The translations under genes and the position numbers were made by a program. A DNA stretch of 52,051 nt, taken from NCBI GenBank assembly GCA_946500425.1, contig CAMMVQ010000007.1:1-52051 (forward strand). Direction: 5' to 3'. Each line of letters opens with the position of its first letter. Position 1 is the stretch's first letter. Shown piece by piece: positions 7,852 through 15,296 of the stretch. This DNA comes from an uncultured Mollicutes bacterium (GTDB lineage Bacteria; Bacillota_I; Bacilli_A; RF39; UBA660). The notes under the pieces were generated by a model. The model was not told the origin of the DNA, did no database searches, and was given only the letters and a program-made list of their open reading frames with translations.

Positions 7852-7995
7852 ATGTACGGATGCTATCCTTATGGATATTACGGATATGGTCAAAGCGGCT
7901 CAAACTGGCTTTGGATTATAATAATAGTATTTATTATATTGTTTCTTTTCTGGGGCGCTAATAACAGGTGCGATAACCACCATAACTGCTGTTAA
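7852..7995 (+). CDS. Small YjcZ-like membrane peptide
   Basis: A 47-residue open frame with a strong GGAAGGAG site 9 bases before the ATG and a strong terminator right behind. A Gly/Tyr-rich head (MYGCYPYGYYGYG) is followed by one hydrophobic helix (about residues 20-34) and a Cys/His tail. Tiny Gly/Tyr-headed single-helix proteins of this type are annotated as YjcZ-family sporulation proteins in Bacilli. Function unknown. Confidence 0.7.
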   Translation: MYGCYPYGYYGYGQSGSNWLWIIIIVFIILFLFWGANNRCDNHHNCC

Positions 7996-8003
7996 AAACG
8001 TTT

Positions 8004-8053
8004 AAAATAATAAGTATTGATAGCTAAAAGCTTTTAATACTTATTATTTTTCT
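8004..8053 (+). terminator. Terminator of the small membrane peptide gene
   Basis: AAAATAATAAGTATT (8004-8018) pairs perfectly with AATACTTATTATTTT (8036-8050), a 15-bp stem with a 17-base loop that can itself pair (AAAAGCTTTT). Confidence 0.8.
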
Positions 8054-8306
8054 ATGAGGCCCGCTTTAATTATATCTTTTAAAAATCGTTTATTTCTACT
8101 GCTGATATTTGAACTTTTATTTATGTAAATTATTTTATTTTTTATTAATACTTCTATTATGGCTGGTTTGTTATTAATACTTCTATTATGGCTGGTTTGT
8201 TATTATAAAATATTATTTTTTTAAAAGTAGGAAAAATTAAGTTGGGTTCGTAGTGAAACCCGTAATCTTTTAAATAATCAATTGGCACACCAGATTTTAT
8301 CTTCAT
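8044..8306 (-). pseudogene. Small gene of unknown function broken by a 29-bp tandem duplication
   Basis: The minus strand has a strong GAGGTGG site and an ATG at 8306. The frame reads MKIKSGVPIDYLKDYGF... and stops at 8157 after 49 residues. The stop arises because a 29-base unit is present twice (8144-8172 and 8173-8201). With one copy removed the frame continues to a stop at 8044-8046, giving exactly 78 codons (77 residues) with a Lys/Asn-rich C-terminal half. The protein is not recognised. The duplication is the only lesion seen, so the break looks recent, or phase-variable. Confidence 0.65.
8144..8201. repeat. 29-bp perfect tandem duplication
   Basis: Two identical head-to-tail 29-base units beginning ATTAATACTTC (8144-8172, 8173-8201). 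Because 29 is not a multiple of three, the second copy shifts the reading frame of the minus-strand gene it lies in. Confidence 0.95.
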
Positions 8307-8445
8307 TTTTAAGTCCACCTCATGATTAATTTTCCCAAATAGAGTAATTTAATTATTGTTTCATTATATTTTATACTTACTTTTAATTTTTCACTAGAGA
8401 CTTATTTTTTTAAAGTTTTTAATATATAATATTTTTTGAAAGGAG

Positions 8446-8564
8446 AGTAATTTGTAGAAGATGAAAATCTAAAAATACGTTAATTACTTTAACAAGGGCT
8501 TTAGAAAAATGAAGTTAATCTAGAAATTAAATATGAAATAGTTTATAAAAAAATACATGACTAA
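8446..8564 (+). pseudogene. Possible decayed small gene
   Basis: A good ribosome site (GAAAGGAGAG, 8438-8447) is followed by no usable start codon. Codon-like segments appear in shifting frames: VEDENLKI from 8454, LITLTRALEK from 8480, and EVNLEIKYEIVYKKIHD from 8511 to a stop at 8562-8564. A terminator hairpin starts at this last stop. This fits a small gene that has lost its start and gained frameshifts, but chance frames in AT-rich DNA cannot be excluded. Confidence 0.3.
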
Positions 8565-8586
8565 TATCATAGTCACGTATTTCTTA
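8551..8586. terminator. Hairpin after the possible decayed gene
   Basis: AAATACATGACTA (8551-8563) and TAGTCACGTATTT (8570-8582) pair over a 6-base loop with one G-T wobble; TTC follows. It could act in both directions. Confidence 0.6.
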
Positions 8587-8690
8587 TGTTATCTAAAGAT
8601 TAGAAAATTTAACGTTGGAATTATTTTTAATAAAATAATCAGATGAAACTTAAAAAACAATAAGGAATTTCTAAGATAAGTAAAAACATT

Positions 8691-8714
8691 AAAAAAACCC
8701 TTAATAAATAAGGG
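8691..8714 (-). terminator. Terminator of tRNA-Pro (TGG)
   Basis: On the minus strand CCCTTA-TTTAT-TAAGGG (8714-8698) is followed by seven T. Confidence 0.85.
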
Positions 8715-8727
8715 ATTATATACTTAA

Positions 8728-8804
8728 TGGTCGGAAAGACAGGATTTGAACCTGCAACCTCATGGTCCCAAACCACGTGCACTACCAAATTGTGCTACTT
8801 TCCG
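8728..8804 (-). tRNA. tRNA-Pro (TGG)
   Basis: Minus-strand acceptor arms CGGAAAG and CTTTCCG pair fully. The anticodon loop TTTGGGA gives TGG, and CCA is encoded. This is the main proline tRNA, similar to the CGG-reading one at 6666-6742. Confidence 0.97.
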
Positions 8805-8817
8805 AAAAAGCAATATG

Positions 8818-8846
8818 ATTATAACATAATCATATTTAAAGTTCAA
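8818..8846 (-). promoter_or_regulatory. Promoter of tRNA-Pro (TGG)
   Basis: Minus-strand TTGAAC (8841-8846) and TATAAT (8818-8823) with a 17-base spacer. Confidence 0.75.
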
Positions 8847-8889
8847 TACCATTTTTTAATATTTTATGAATAATTTATAAAAATGTTAC

Positions 8890-9210
8890 TTATTCATCTG
8901 AATTTAACTGATTAAATTCTTGATTAAGTGTGTTTAGTTCTTGTTGAATTTTATTTTCATCAGCCATTTCAAGGGTGTACCAACCTTTTTTAAACATTAA
9001 GTTATACGTTTCCCTTTGCAATTCACTTGCTTCGTTTAGCATGTCATGAAAATCATTATATAGTTTGTCATTACTAGCTTCCGTTGTTGCGGTTGCATAA
9101 TTTTTAACAATTTCCTTTTCAACGTTTAAAATGCTTGTAACGTAATCTTTATCATTCATTTTGCTAGTATTTGGCACTTCAGTTTTTGGGTTACTTATTT
9201 TATTGTTCAT
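8890..9210 (-). CDS. CotF-like spore coat protein
   Basis: 106 residues, all helical. After a 20-residue disordered head comes NDKDYVTSILNVEKEI, then a second long helix ending in QRETYNLMFKKGWY and a Glu/Asn-rich tail. This two-helix pattern with the terminal KGWY is the Coat_F (CotF) domain of spore coat proteins, related in fold to ferritin-like bundles. An AGGAGGA site precedes the ATG. It is the second gene of a pair with the 69-residue gene at 9220-9429. It shows sporulation capacity, or its remains. Confidence 0.8.
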   Translation of the reverse strand: MNNKISNPKTEVPNTSKMNDKDYVTSILNVEKEIVKNYATATTEASNDKLYNDFHDMLNEASELQRETYNLMFKKGWYTLEMADENKIQQELNTLNQEFNQLNSDE

Positions 9211-9219
9211 TTTTCCTCC

Positions 9220-9429
9220 TTATTGTAATATGTTTAATACTGCTTTAGCATGTTCTTTGTGGGTATCTGCTATTTTTTCCAAAAGAGCTTTTATCTCTTC
9301 GTCAGTCGCTTCATTTGAAAAGTGTTTTGCTAACTTGGAAGCATTAAAGTTCCAGTTGTAGATATCACACAAGTAGTTCAAATCCTTTCCAGAAATAATA
9401 TTTGGTACTTCTTCATAATTTTGTTTCAT
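9220..9429 (-). CDS. Small helical protein, partner of the CotF-like gene
   Basis: 69 residues with an AAGGAGGA ribosome site. It contains one helix-turn-helix pair ending in ADTHKEHAKAVLNIL, similar in layout to the second half of a Coat_F or ferritin-like bundle. Two-gene arrangements of short coat proteins of this kind are common in spore formers; the role is inferred from the neighbour 9 bases downstream. On the minus strand upstream, CATAATATT (9445-9453) is one base off the CATANNNTA pattern of late mother-cell promoters. Confidence 0.6.
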   Translation of the reverse strand: MKQNYEEVPNIISGKDLNYLCDIYNWNFNASKLAKHFSNEATDEEIKALLEKIADTHKEHAKAVLNILQ

Positions 9430-9477
9430 AAATCCTCCTTCAACAATATTATGGCTGGAAAAATAAAATTATAAACA

Positions 9478-9508
9478 GTAAAAAGAGTTTATATACAACT
9501 CTTTTTAC
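9478..9508. terminator. 12-bp hairpin upstream of the coat gene pair
   Basis: GTAAAAAGAGTT (9478-9489) and AACTCTTTTTAC (9497-9508) pair perfectly over a 7-base loop. No classical T tract follows on either strand, so it may be a protein-binding or RNA element rather than a terminator. Confidence 0.45.
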
Positions 9509-9509
9509 T

Positions 9510-9823
9510 TAAATAATTAACCGCGTATTTGATTAATGTTTCTAATTTTTGTATCACTTATGTTACTTTCTATTGCCATGCTTTAATTCTCAACTTAAGG
9601 CAGGTCCTTAGTGTCTGGTAGATGTAATATATAAGTCCGCTAATTAGTTACAATTGATGCTTAGAATTTAAACAAGGTTATAGGATGTAGTATTAAGAAT
9701 ATCACTCAAGCCAAACTCCCCTAAATTCGCTATCGAAGATGCATCTTCATTTATATAATATTCAAAAATAAAAATATGTAGCTTTAATCCGCCCTCATGT
9801 GTTGAATATATCTATCATTTAAA
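9510..9823. other. Gene-poor stretch, nothing recognised
   Basis: About 310 bases between the coat gene pair and the terminator of the activase operon. Base composition is less AT-rich than the other spacers in this window. A 20-codon minus-strand frame (start near 9581) lacks a ribosome site. No tRNA, tmRNA, riboswitch or repeat was recognised; an unknown structured RNA or gene remnant is possible. Confidence 0.4.
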
Positions 9824-9856
9824 AAATCTTAATTAGTAACTTACTAACTAAGATTT
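9815..9856 (-). terminator. Terminator of the acyl-CoA dehydratase activase operon
   Basis: Minus strand: AAATCTTAGTTAGTAA pairs with TTACTAATTAAGATTT with one mismatch (9856-9824), followed by TTT. Confidence 0.75.
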
Positions 9857-9857
9857 G

Positions 9858-10805
9858 CTATTTAAAATACGAACCTTTATCACAACGGTTACCCCATGAG
9901 TCTAATTTTTCTCCATCTTTTTTCACTACGATTACTTCACAGTGGTTTGGACACCCCTTACATTCAACAGCCTTTGTTTCAAAATCACTGTTTGAAACGT
10001 TAAAGCTAAAAGGCCTTTCTACGTTCTTTTTCATTGCTAGTATCGCACATCCTAAAGCTCCCATTAAATGACCGTTTTCGTCAGTTATAACTTTTTCGTT
10101 TAATATTTTTTCAAACGCGGTTTTAACACCTATATTTTTACTTACTCCTCCTTGAAATATAATAGGGGATTCAAGCTTTTTTCCTTTAGCTACGTTGTTT
10201 AAATAATTTTGGGCAACACTGTTACATAATCCTGCAATTATGTCTTTTTGACTATATCCCATTTGTAATTTATGAACTAAGTCACTTTCGGCAAAGACGG
10301 TACAACGGGCGGCGATGTTGGTTGGGTGCTTGCTAGTTAGGGCGATTTCTCCAAAATCTTCAACTCTTATTCCTAGCCGTTTTGCCTGACTCGAAAGAAA
10401 GCTTCCGGTTCCTGCCGCACAAAGCGTGTTCATGGCATAATCAGTTACAACCCCGTCTTCAAGCAATATGATTTTAGAGTCTTGACCACCGATTTCGATT
10501 ATGGTTCTAACGTCTTTGTGTAAAGATAGTGTTCCTATCGCGTGAGCGGTAATCTCGTTTTTTATTACAGTTGCCCCTAACATTGTTCCAATAAGTTTTC
10601 TTGCCGAACCGGTAGTTCCTACCGCAACGATATTTATTATTTCTTCATCAATTTGCTGCCTTAATTCTTTTAATACCTTTTTAACGGCTAGAACCGGATT
10701 ACCTTCGGTCCATAAGTAAGAACTTGCGATGATTTTTTCATCTTCATTTATTATTACCCCCTTAGTTGAGATTGAACCAATATCAATTCCTATGTATCCT
10801 TTCAT
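9858..10805 (-). CDS. 2-hydroxyacyl-CoA dehydratase activase (BcrA/BadF/HgdC family ATPase)
   Basis: 315 residues from the ATG at 10805, chosen because AAGGAAG lies just upstream; a longer frame has no such site. ASKHA ATPase motifs are present: GIDIGSISTKG at the N-terminus, GGQDSKII, and FQGGVSKN. The segment NTLCAAGTGSF carries the Cys that, one per subunit, ligates the bridging 4Fe-4S cluster. The C-terminus has a CxxCxxxC-type cluster plus a further Cys. Such proteins use ATP to push an electron into a partner dehydratase. It overlaps the preceding gene by 23 bases, so the two are translationally coupled. Confidence 0.85.
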   Translation of the reverse strand: MKGYIGIDIGSISTKGVIINEDEKIIASSYLWTEGNPVLAVKKVLKELRQQIDEEIINIVAVGTTGSARKLIGTMLGATVIKNEITAHAIGTLSLHKDVRTIIEIGGQDSKIILLEDGVVTDYAMNTLCAAGTGSFLSSQAKRLGIRVEDFGEIALTSKHPTNIAARCTVFAESDLVHKLQMGYSQKDIIAGLCNSVAQNYLNNVAKGKKLESPIIFQGGVSKNIGVKTAFEKILNEKVITDENGHLMGALGCAILAMKKNVERPFSFNVSNSDFETKAVECKGCPNHCEVIVVKKDGEKLDSWGNRCDKGSYFK

Positions 10806-11871
10806 TTTCTTCTTCCTTTCTAATCGATAATAAGTCATAGAATGCTTCTATTCTTGTTTTTAATCCCTCATTACTTGTTTGCTCATCAAAAGATAAAAAA
10901 ATAATCGGCATCTTTTTTTCTTTGGCAACCCTCATTATAATCGGAATGGCACCTATTTCTGGCGTACAACCAGTTGGTTTGGTATGGATTATTCCATCAA
11001 ACTTATGCTTTGAAAGCCAAAGGGTTCGGTAAACGTTATCAAGCCCGTCAGCGCCTAATTTATATTTACAATATCGTTTGCTTTTCCACTTTATGTATGG
11101 CGCAAATAGAGCCTTTTTCCATAAAAGGTAAGTTAAGTTAGTAAAACGTTTGATTTCTACGTGATAAGATGCTAACATTTTCTCAAGTTCATAAGTAGAA
11201 AAGGGTTCCATTGCCGTATAAAGTTCTCCAATTATACCAACTTTAATGCAATTTTTAGGCTTATTTATTTTTACTTTTTTTATTTTCCTTTTATACTTAA
11301 AAAAACATCGTTTTAAACTTAAGAATCCTTTTGTTTTATCAGCTTCTTTTAAAAAGTTATTTTTAAGTTTTATAAAGGAATTCTTTTTTTCCTCAAAACC
11401 GATTCTTTCTCTAATTAATTCTTCTATTTTATCTAAGTACTTTATGTAGAAAAAGGTTGTTATTAGTTCGTGAATTAACTTTCTTTTTTTTAATTTTGGA
11501 TTAAGTTTTTTTAATAACTTGTATATTTCGTTTAGCCTTAAATGACTTTTTCCAATTATTTGAATAAATTTAAATTCATATCCTAAATCTCTTAATATTG
11601 TTTCTTGAACTTCGGCGTAATACCGGTAGCGACATCCCCCTCCGGCCTGAATTAAAACGGTAGCACCTTGCTCTAACGCCTCGATATAGTTTCCAAGATT
11701 GTACTTAAATGGTACGCAAACTGAATCCGGACTATATTTGCTACCCATGTTTATGGTTTTTTTGGTAATTTGCGGGGTGTCCATAACTTTTTGATTAGTG
11801 GTGTTTTTTAGTAACCTTTTTATCGGATGGCAATAGCTCCCTAAGTGGGGGAAGGCAATTATTTCTTTCAT
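10783..11871 (-). CDS. 2-hydroxyacyl-CoA dehydratase-like protein (DUF2229-related, second subunit)
   Basis: 362 residues. The N-terminal part contains SPDSVCVPFKYNLGNYIEAL and QAGGGCRYRYY, with Cys placed as in the cluster-binding subunits of the 2-hydroxyglutaryl-CoA dehydratase (HgdB/YjiM) family. The C-terminal part has HTKPTGCTPEIG, a further Cys site, and ends in a family-typical FDEQTSNEGLKTRIEAF segment. In many Firmicutes these parts are fused to the activase as one large protein of unknown substrate; here they are split. Starts with an ATGA overlap of the gene upstream. Confidence 0.75.
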   Translation of the reverse strand: MKEIIAFPHLGSYCHPIKRLLKNTTNQKVMDTPQITKKTINMGSKYSPDSVCVPFKYNLGNYIEALEQGATVLIQAGGGCRYRYYAEVQETILRDLGYEFKFIQIIGKSHLRLNEIYKLLKKLNPKLKKRKLIHELITTFFYIKYLDKIEELIRERIGFEEKKNSFIKLKNNFLKEADKTKGFLSLKRCFFKYKRKIKKVKINKPKNCIKVGIIGELYTAMEPFSTYELEKMLASYHVEIKRFTNLTYLLWKKALFAPYIKWKSKRYCKYKLGADGLDNVYRTLWLSKHKFDGIIHTKPTGCTPEIGAIPIIMRVAKEKKMPIIFLSFDEQTSNEGLKTRIEAFYDLLSIRKEEENERIHRN

Positions 11872-12776
11872 AGGTGAATTCCTCCTTTTAACATGTCTAA
11901 GAAACTTTCTAATCTTGTTAATAAAGCTATGTTACTATTTAATTCTTCAAAGGTTAAAAGAAGAACTTTTGCGTTTGCTTTCTTTCTTAGAATCATTTCG
12001 TTGGTTAATGAATCTGGTCCACAAGGAAAAGCACTAATTACGATTACGCCATCAACCTTATCTTTGTAATACATGAACGAAGCTAAAAGCTCTTTATTCA
12101 TTGTCCAGTGAACTTTAGGTGATATTTTTTTAGCGTATTTATTTACTAACTTTTCATTAAAGATATCGCTATATATTATTTCTACCGGGTAATTGGAAAG
12201 AAAATCAGTTATGCTTTTTCCAATTAGACAATCTTTTGTGTTGTAAGGATGACCTAAAATTAAAATCTTTTTTTTGTTTGTTTTTAACTTGATATTTTGA
12301 TTTTGTTCCTTTTTTTCTTTTTCAATTTTTTCTTGGCTCTTAGCAAAAGCATAAGCTTTCTTGGACTTTAATTTGCTAAATCCAAGTGTGTTTCCCATTG
12401 CTATGAAGGCTTTTTTTTCACTTTTATGATGTTTTACATCAATGTTATAATTAAGAATGTTTAATTCTGGATAAACGTTTTTTATTAAATCGTAAAGACA
12501 ATTGAAATTGGTGCATACTTGCTCATCTTTTTCTAATGAGTATATTCTTGGAACGAGAACGTAATCACACTTGTTTTTTAAGCTTTCTACGTGGCCAATG
12601 AATAGTTTAAGTGAAAGACAAGCTTCATCGATACTTTTTTTCTTGCCTTTTTCTAGTAAAAGCAAGTTGCTTTCTTCACTAACCATAACCGGAACGTTTA
12701 AGGCTTTGAAAAATGATTTCCATAACGTTTCGTAGCGATAATAAAGTAGTCCCTTAGGTAGTCCAACTGTTTTCAT
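11868..12776 (-). CDS. DUF2229-type acyl-CoA dehydratase activase-related protein
   Basis: 302 residues. The start MKTVGLPKGLLYYRYETLWK is the family signature of DUF2229 (acyl-CoA dehydratase activase-related proteins). It contains SIDEACLSLKLFIGH and, near the end, FPCGPDSLTNEM and TFEELNSNIALLTRLESF, which parallels the ending of the next gene, so the two subunits are probably homologous. First gene of the trio. A minus-strand site ATCGTCGAATT about 60 bases upstream resembles a Spo0A box imperfectly. Confidence 0.75.
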   Translation of the reverse strand: MKTVGLPKGLLYYRYETLWKSFFKALNVPVMVSEESNLLLLEKGKKKSIDEACLSLKLFIGHVESLKNKCDYVLVPRIYSLEKDEQVCTNFNCLYDLIKNVYPELNILNYNIDVKHHKSEKKAFIAMGNTLGFSKLKSKKAYAFAKSQEKIEKEKKEQNQNIKLKTNKKKILILGHPYNTKDCLIGKSITDFLSNYPVEIIYSDIFNEKLVNKYAKKISPKVHWTMNKELLASFMYYKDKVDGVIVISAFPCGPDSLTNEMILRKKANAKVLLLTFEELNSNIALLTRLESFLDMLKGGIHL

Positions 12777-12909
12777 AATAAAATCGTCCTTTCGGTTAAT
12801 AATATGAACACTAACTTATTTTTTGTAAAATTTAATTCGACGATTTATTATAATATTCTGAAATTTCATTAATTTACTTATAAAAAACATAAAAAATTAA
12901 AAAAATATA

Positions 12910-12938
12910 TTGCAATTTTATTTTTTCTATAGTAGAAT
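12910..12938 (+). promoter_or_regulatory. Promoter of tRNA-Ile/tRNA-Glu
   Basis: TTGCAA (12910-12915) and TAGAAT (12933-12938) with a 17-base spacer. Confidence 0.65.
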
Positions 12939-12970
12939 TAAATAGTCAGTTTTATCTGTTACAAAAAAAT

Positions 12971-13047
<77 letters not shown>

Positions 13048-13068
13048 TTTTGTTTGTTAAAACTAGCT

Positions 13069-13145
13069 GGCACGTTGGTGAAGTGGTTTAACACACCGCC
13101 CTTTCACGGCGGCATTCATGGGTTCAAATCCCATACGTGTCACCA
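13069..13145 (+). tRNA. tRNA-Glu (TTC)
   Basis: Acceptor arms GGCACGT and ACGTGTC pair with one G-T. The anticodon stem CCGCC/GGCGG holds the loop CTTTCAC, giving TTC at 13103-13105. CCA is encoded at 13143-13145. Confidence 0.96.
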
Positions 13146-13156
13146 ATTAAGTAAAA

Positions 13157-13192
13157 AAAGTCCTGTCGAAAGATAAGGGCTTCTTTTTTATT
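13157..13192. terminator. Bidirectional terminator between tRNA-Glu and rodA
   Basis: AAGTCCT...AGGGCTT (about 13158-13182) forms a stem flanked by A runs on the left and T runs on the right, so it can end both the tRNA unit and the converging rodA transcript. Confidence 0.75.
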
Positions 13193-13214
13193 TTTAATTA
13201 AAATTTCTTGTTAT

Positions 13215-14315
13215 TTATTTTTTACCATCGTAATTTAGTATTAATGAAATTGCTAGCATGTAACTTAAAAGGGAAGAACCACCATAACTTATAAAGGGTA
13301 AGGTAATTCCCGTAATCGGAAGAACACCGACGTTCATTCCTATGTTTTGTACTTGTTGGTATACTATCATCGCACCAAACCCCGCGATTATATAACGTAG
13401 GTTTTTATCATTGGTTTCGTCCGATACTTTAAATAGTAACACGTCAAACACCGTAATCATGGTGATTAGGATTAACGCTCCAATAAATCCAGTATTACTA
13501 GCATAAACAGAAAAAATAAAATCAGTGTGTGGTTCGGGAATGTAAATAGGGGTGTTTCCTATGCCAAAACCAAATAAACCGGCTGCTTTTATGGCTGCTA
13601 AAGCGTTGGTAAGTTGCATGCCACTTTTATTTGACCAATCTAATAGTCTGTCGATTCGGTAAAAAAACGAAGTTCCAAAAATATTAATAAAGGTATCTTG
13701 ATAATTAAAATAGAAGGTTAAAAATACTGCCAGAATAATAATTAACATAACTATTATGACTATAAATATACTTTTTCTTATTCCGTAGATGAAAAGCATA
13801 ACAAAAGAAATTAAGAAGTATATTATTACCATTCCCGTGTCCGGTTCTAAAAAGGTTAACACACTCGGAATTAAAGTTACGAACATAACGACAAAGAAGG
13901 TTCTAAGGTCATCTTTTAGGGTTCTCTTATCATGTTTTTTATTTTCATGATCAAAGATTTTTACGTTTGTTAAAATAAGAATGATTTTCATGAACTCGCT
14001 CGGTTGTACAGAACCAATTCCGGGAATAACGAACCAGCACTTTGAGTTGTTTACCTCTGTTCCGAAAATAAGAAGTAAAAAAAGTAAAACGTTTCCTAAA
14101 ATATATAGTAAAAAAGCATAATCAATTATTTTTTTACACTTAAACTTTGTCGTTACACCAATTATTATAAATCCTATTATGTACCACATAATTTGTTTTA
14201 AAATGATGTCTTTACTATGAAAGTTTATTGAGGCAGCATAAATGGAGCTTATACTTATTATAAAGAATATAAAAAGAGGGATTAGTATTTTGTTTTTAGT
14301 AATGTATTTTTTCAA
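13215..14315 (-). CDS. rodA: RodA/FtsW/SpoVE-family peptidoglycan glycosyltransferase
   Basis: 366 residues with about ten membrane segments. Family marks: SVQPSEFMKI, EPDTGMVI (with the conserved acidic residue of SEDS polymerases), HTDFIFSVYASNTGFIG, and the C-terminal GVLPITGITLPFISYGGSS. SEDS proteins polymerise lipid II into glycan strands together with a class B penicillin-binding protein. The sequence fits RodA (elongation) somewhat better than FtsW, but a sporulation SpoVE role is possible. No penicillin-binding protein gene is adjacent. Confidence 0.85.
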   Translation of the reverse strand: MKKYITKNKILIPLFIFFIISISSIYAASINFHSKDIILKQIMWYIIGFIIIGVTTKFKCKKIIDYAFLLYILGNVLLFLLLIFGTEVNNSKCWFVIPGIGSVQPSEFMKIILILTNVKIFDHENKKHDKRTLKDDLRTFFVVMFVTLIPSVLTFLEPDTGMVIIYFLISFVMLFIYGIRKSIFIVIIVMLIIILAVFLTFYFNYQDTFINIFGTSFFYRIDRLLDWSNKSGMQLTNALAAIKAAGLFGFGIGNTPIYIPEPHTDFIFSVYASNTGFIGALILITMITVFDVLLFKVSDETNDKNLRYIIAGFGAMIVYQQVQNIGMNVGVLPITGITLPFISYGGSSLLSYMLAISLILNYDGKK

Positions 14316-14381
14316 ATTTTAGCACCACCTTAGTATTAAAGCTTTTGTTTTTTCATAATATTTTTATAGGAGGAATATTGT

Positions 14382-14708
14382 ATGAAAGATAAACATCCGG
14401 AAATTTATAAAAATAAGATTGACAAGTCACGTTTTAAGTTTCAAAAAGAATATTATGTTAGTTCAAACCAGGCTGCCGAAAAAAAAGAAGACAGAAACGG
14501 TTCGCGCCAAATGGTTGATAAAGCAGCGCTCTTAAGAAAAATAAACGGCATTTTCCAAAGGCCAGATTACGTTTATCAAGCAGATGTTAATATTATGTAC
14601 AAAAACGGGGAAAATATTGAAAAAAAGGTGGTAGGAGTTAGAGATAATTACTTAATAACAATAGATAACGAAAGAATATTAATTGACGATATTTTGGACA
14701 TAAAATAA
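14382..14708 (+). CDS. Small protein of unknown function divergent from rodA
   Basis: 108 residues, no signal peptide or membrane helix. The first 45 residues are charged and probably flexible. The rest (from about residue 50) alternates short strands, ending in NYLITIDNERILIDDILDIK, which could be a small beta-barrel. It has an AGGAGG ribosome site and its own terminator, so it is very likely a real gene. Not recognised. Confidence 0.6.
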   Translation: MKDKHPEIYKNKIDKSRFKFQKEYYVSSNQAAEKKEDRNGSRQMVDKAALLRKINGIFQRPDYVYQADVNIMYKNGENIEKKVVGVRDNYLITIDNERILIDDILDIK

Positions 14709-14710
14709 AA

Positions 14711-14736
14711 GACCACTTAATAAGTGGCCATTTTTT
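14711..14736. terminator. Terminator between two converging genes
   Basis: CCACTTA (14713-14719) and TAAGTGG (14721-14727) with flanking G/C pairs, followed by CATTTTTT; it overlaps the stop region of the CotZ-like gene on the other strand and can serve both. Confidence 0.8.
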
Positions 14737-15142
14737 AAACACCTTCAACGAAAGTATCAGCTAAGCATTTTATGGTGCATAAGCAGTCTGTGTTGACTGT
14801 GAAAAATGAATTTGTTGATGTGTATGTTGATGTTCCGGTATTAAATACCAAGACTCTTAACGTAGCGCAACAACCGTCTATTTTTTCTACCCTGAAAATG
14901 TTTGATGTTGTCGTTTCACCAGGTGTGTTTGAAACTGGCATTGTAACTGGAGTACCATTGCAGTAGTATAATGTTACTGGTCTGGTGTTAAAGTCAACTG
15001 ATGAATTAGGTCCGAAGAAAGCTCTTGTACATGTTTCCAAGCAAGACGTACCAGGACATACTTCACATTGAAGAATGTTTATAACTTTTAATATTTCAGC
15101 AATGCAGTTGCATTTTGAACTTGAGTTAGAATTGTCACACAT
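14735..15142 (-). CDS. Cys-rich CotY/CotZ-like spore coat protein
   Basis: 135 residues when started at the ATG at 15142, which has an AAAGGGTG site; the longer frame to 15184 lacks one. The protein starts with a Cys-rich segment (SSSKCNCIAEILKVINILQ) and continues with CEVCPGTSCLETC and a beta-rich C-terminal part with CNGTP and CLCTIKC. This Cys pattern and the order of segments match CotY/CotZ proteins of the spore crust or exosporium basal layer. Minus-strand AATAAGCTA upstream is one base off CATANNNTA. Confidence 0.7.
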   Translation of the reverse strand: MCDNSNSSSKCNCIAEILKVINILQCEVCPGTSCLETCTRAFFGPNSSVDFNTRPVTLYYCNGTPVTMPVSNTPGETTTSNIFRVEKIDGCCATLRVLVFNTGTSTYTSTNSFFTVNTDCLCTIKCLADTFVEGV

Positions 15143-15296
15143 AATATTCACCCTTTCTATCTTTTTCATTAGTAGCTTATTCAAAACTCATTAATTAGTA
15201 CCACTTTAAAAGCCCGAGTGTGGGTTATATTCTTAAAAAATAACTTTGCTTGCATTTTTATTATGCTTGTTATATAATTTCAAGTAGGGTGATAAA

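Noticed and set aside
9522-9581. 20-codon minus-strand frame as a small gene
   Set aside because: No ribosome site before its ATG and no conserved feature; chance frames of this size are common.
9600-9800. tmRNA or RNase P RNA in the spacer
   Set aside because: No tRNA-like ends with TTCGA and CCA, no tag frame, and none of the RNase P core sequences were found.
13157-13192. CTGTCGAAAG as a Spo0A box
   Set aside because: It lies inside a terminator stem between converging transcripts, not in a promoter.
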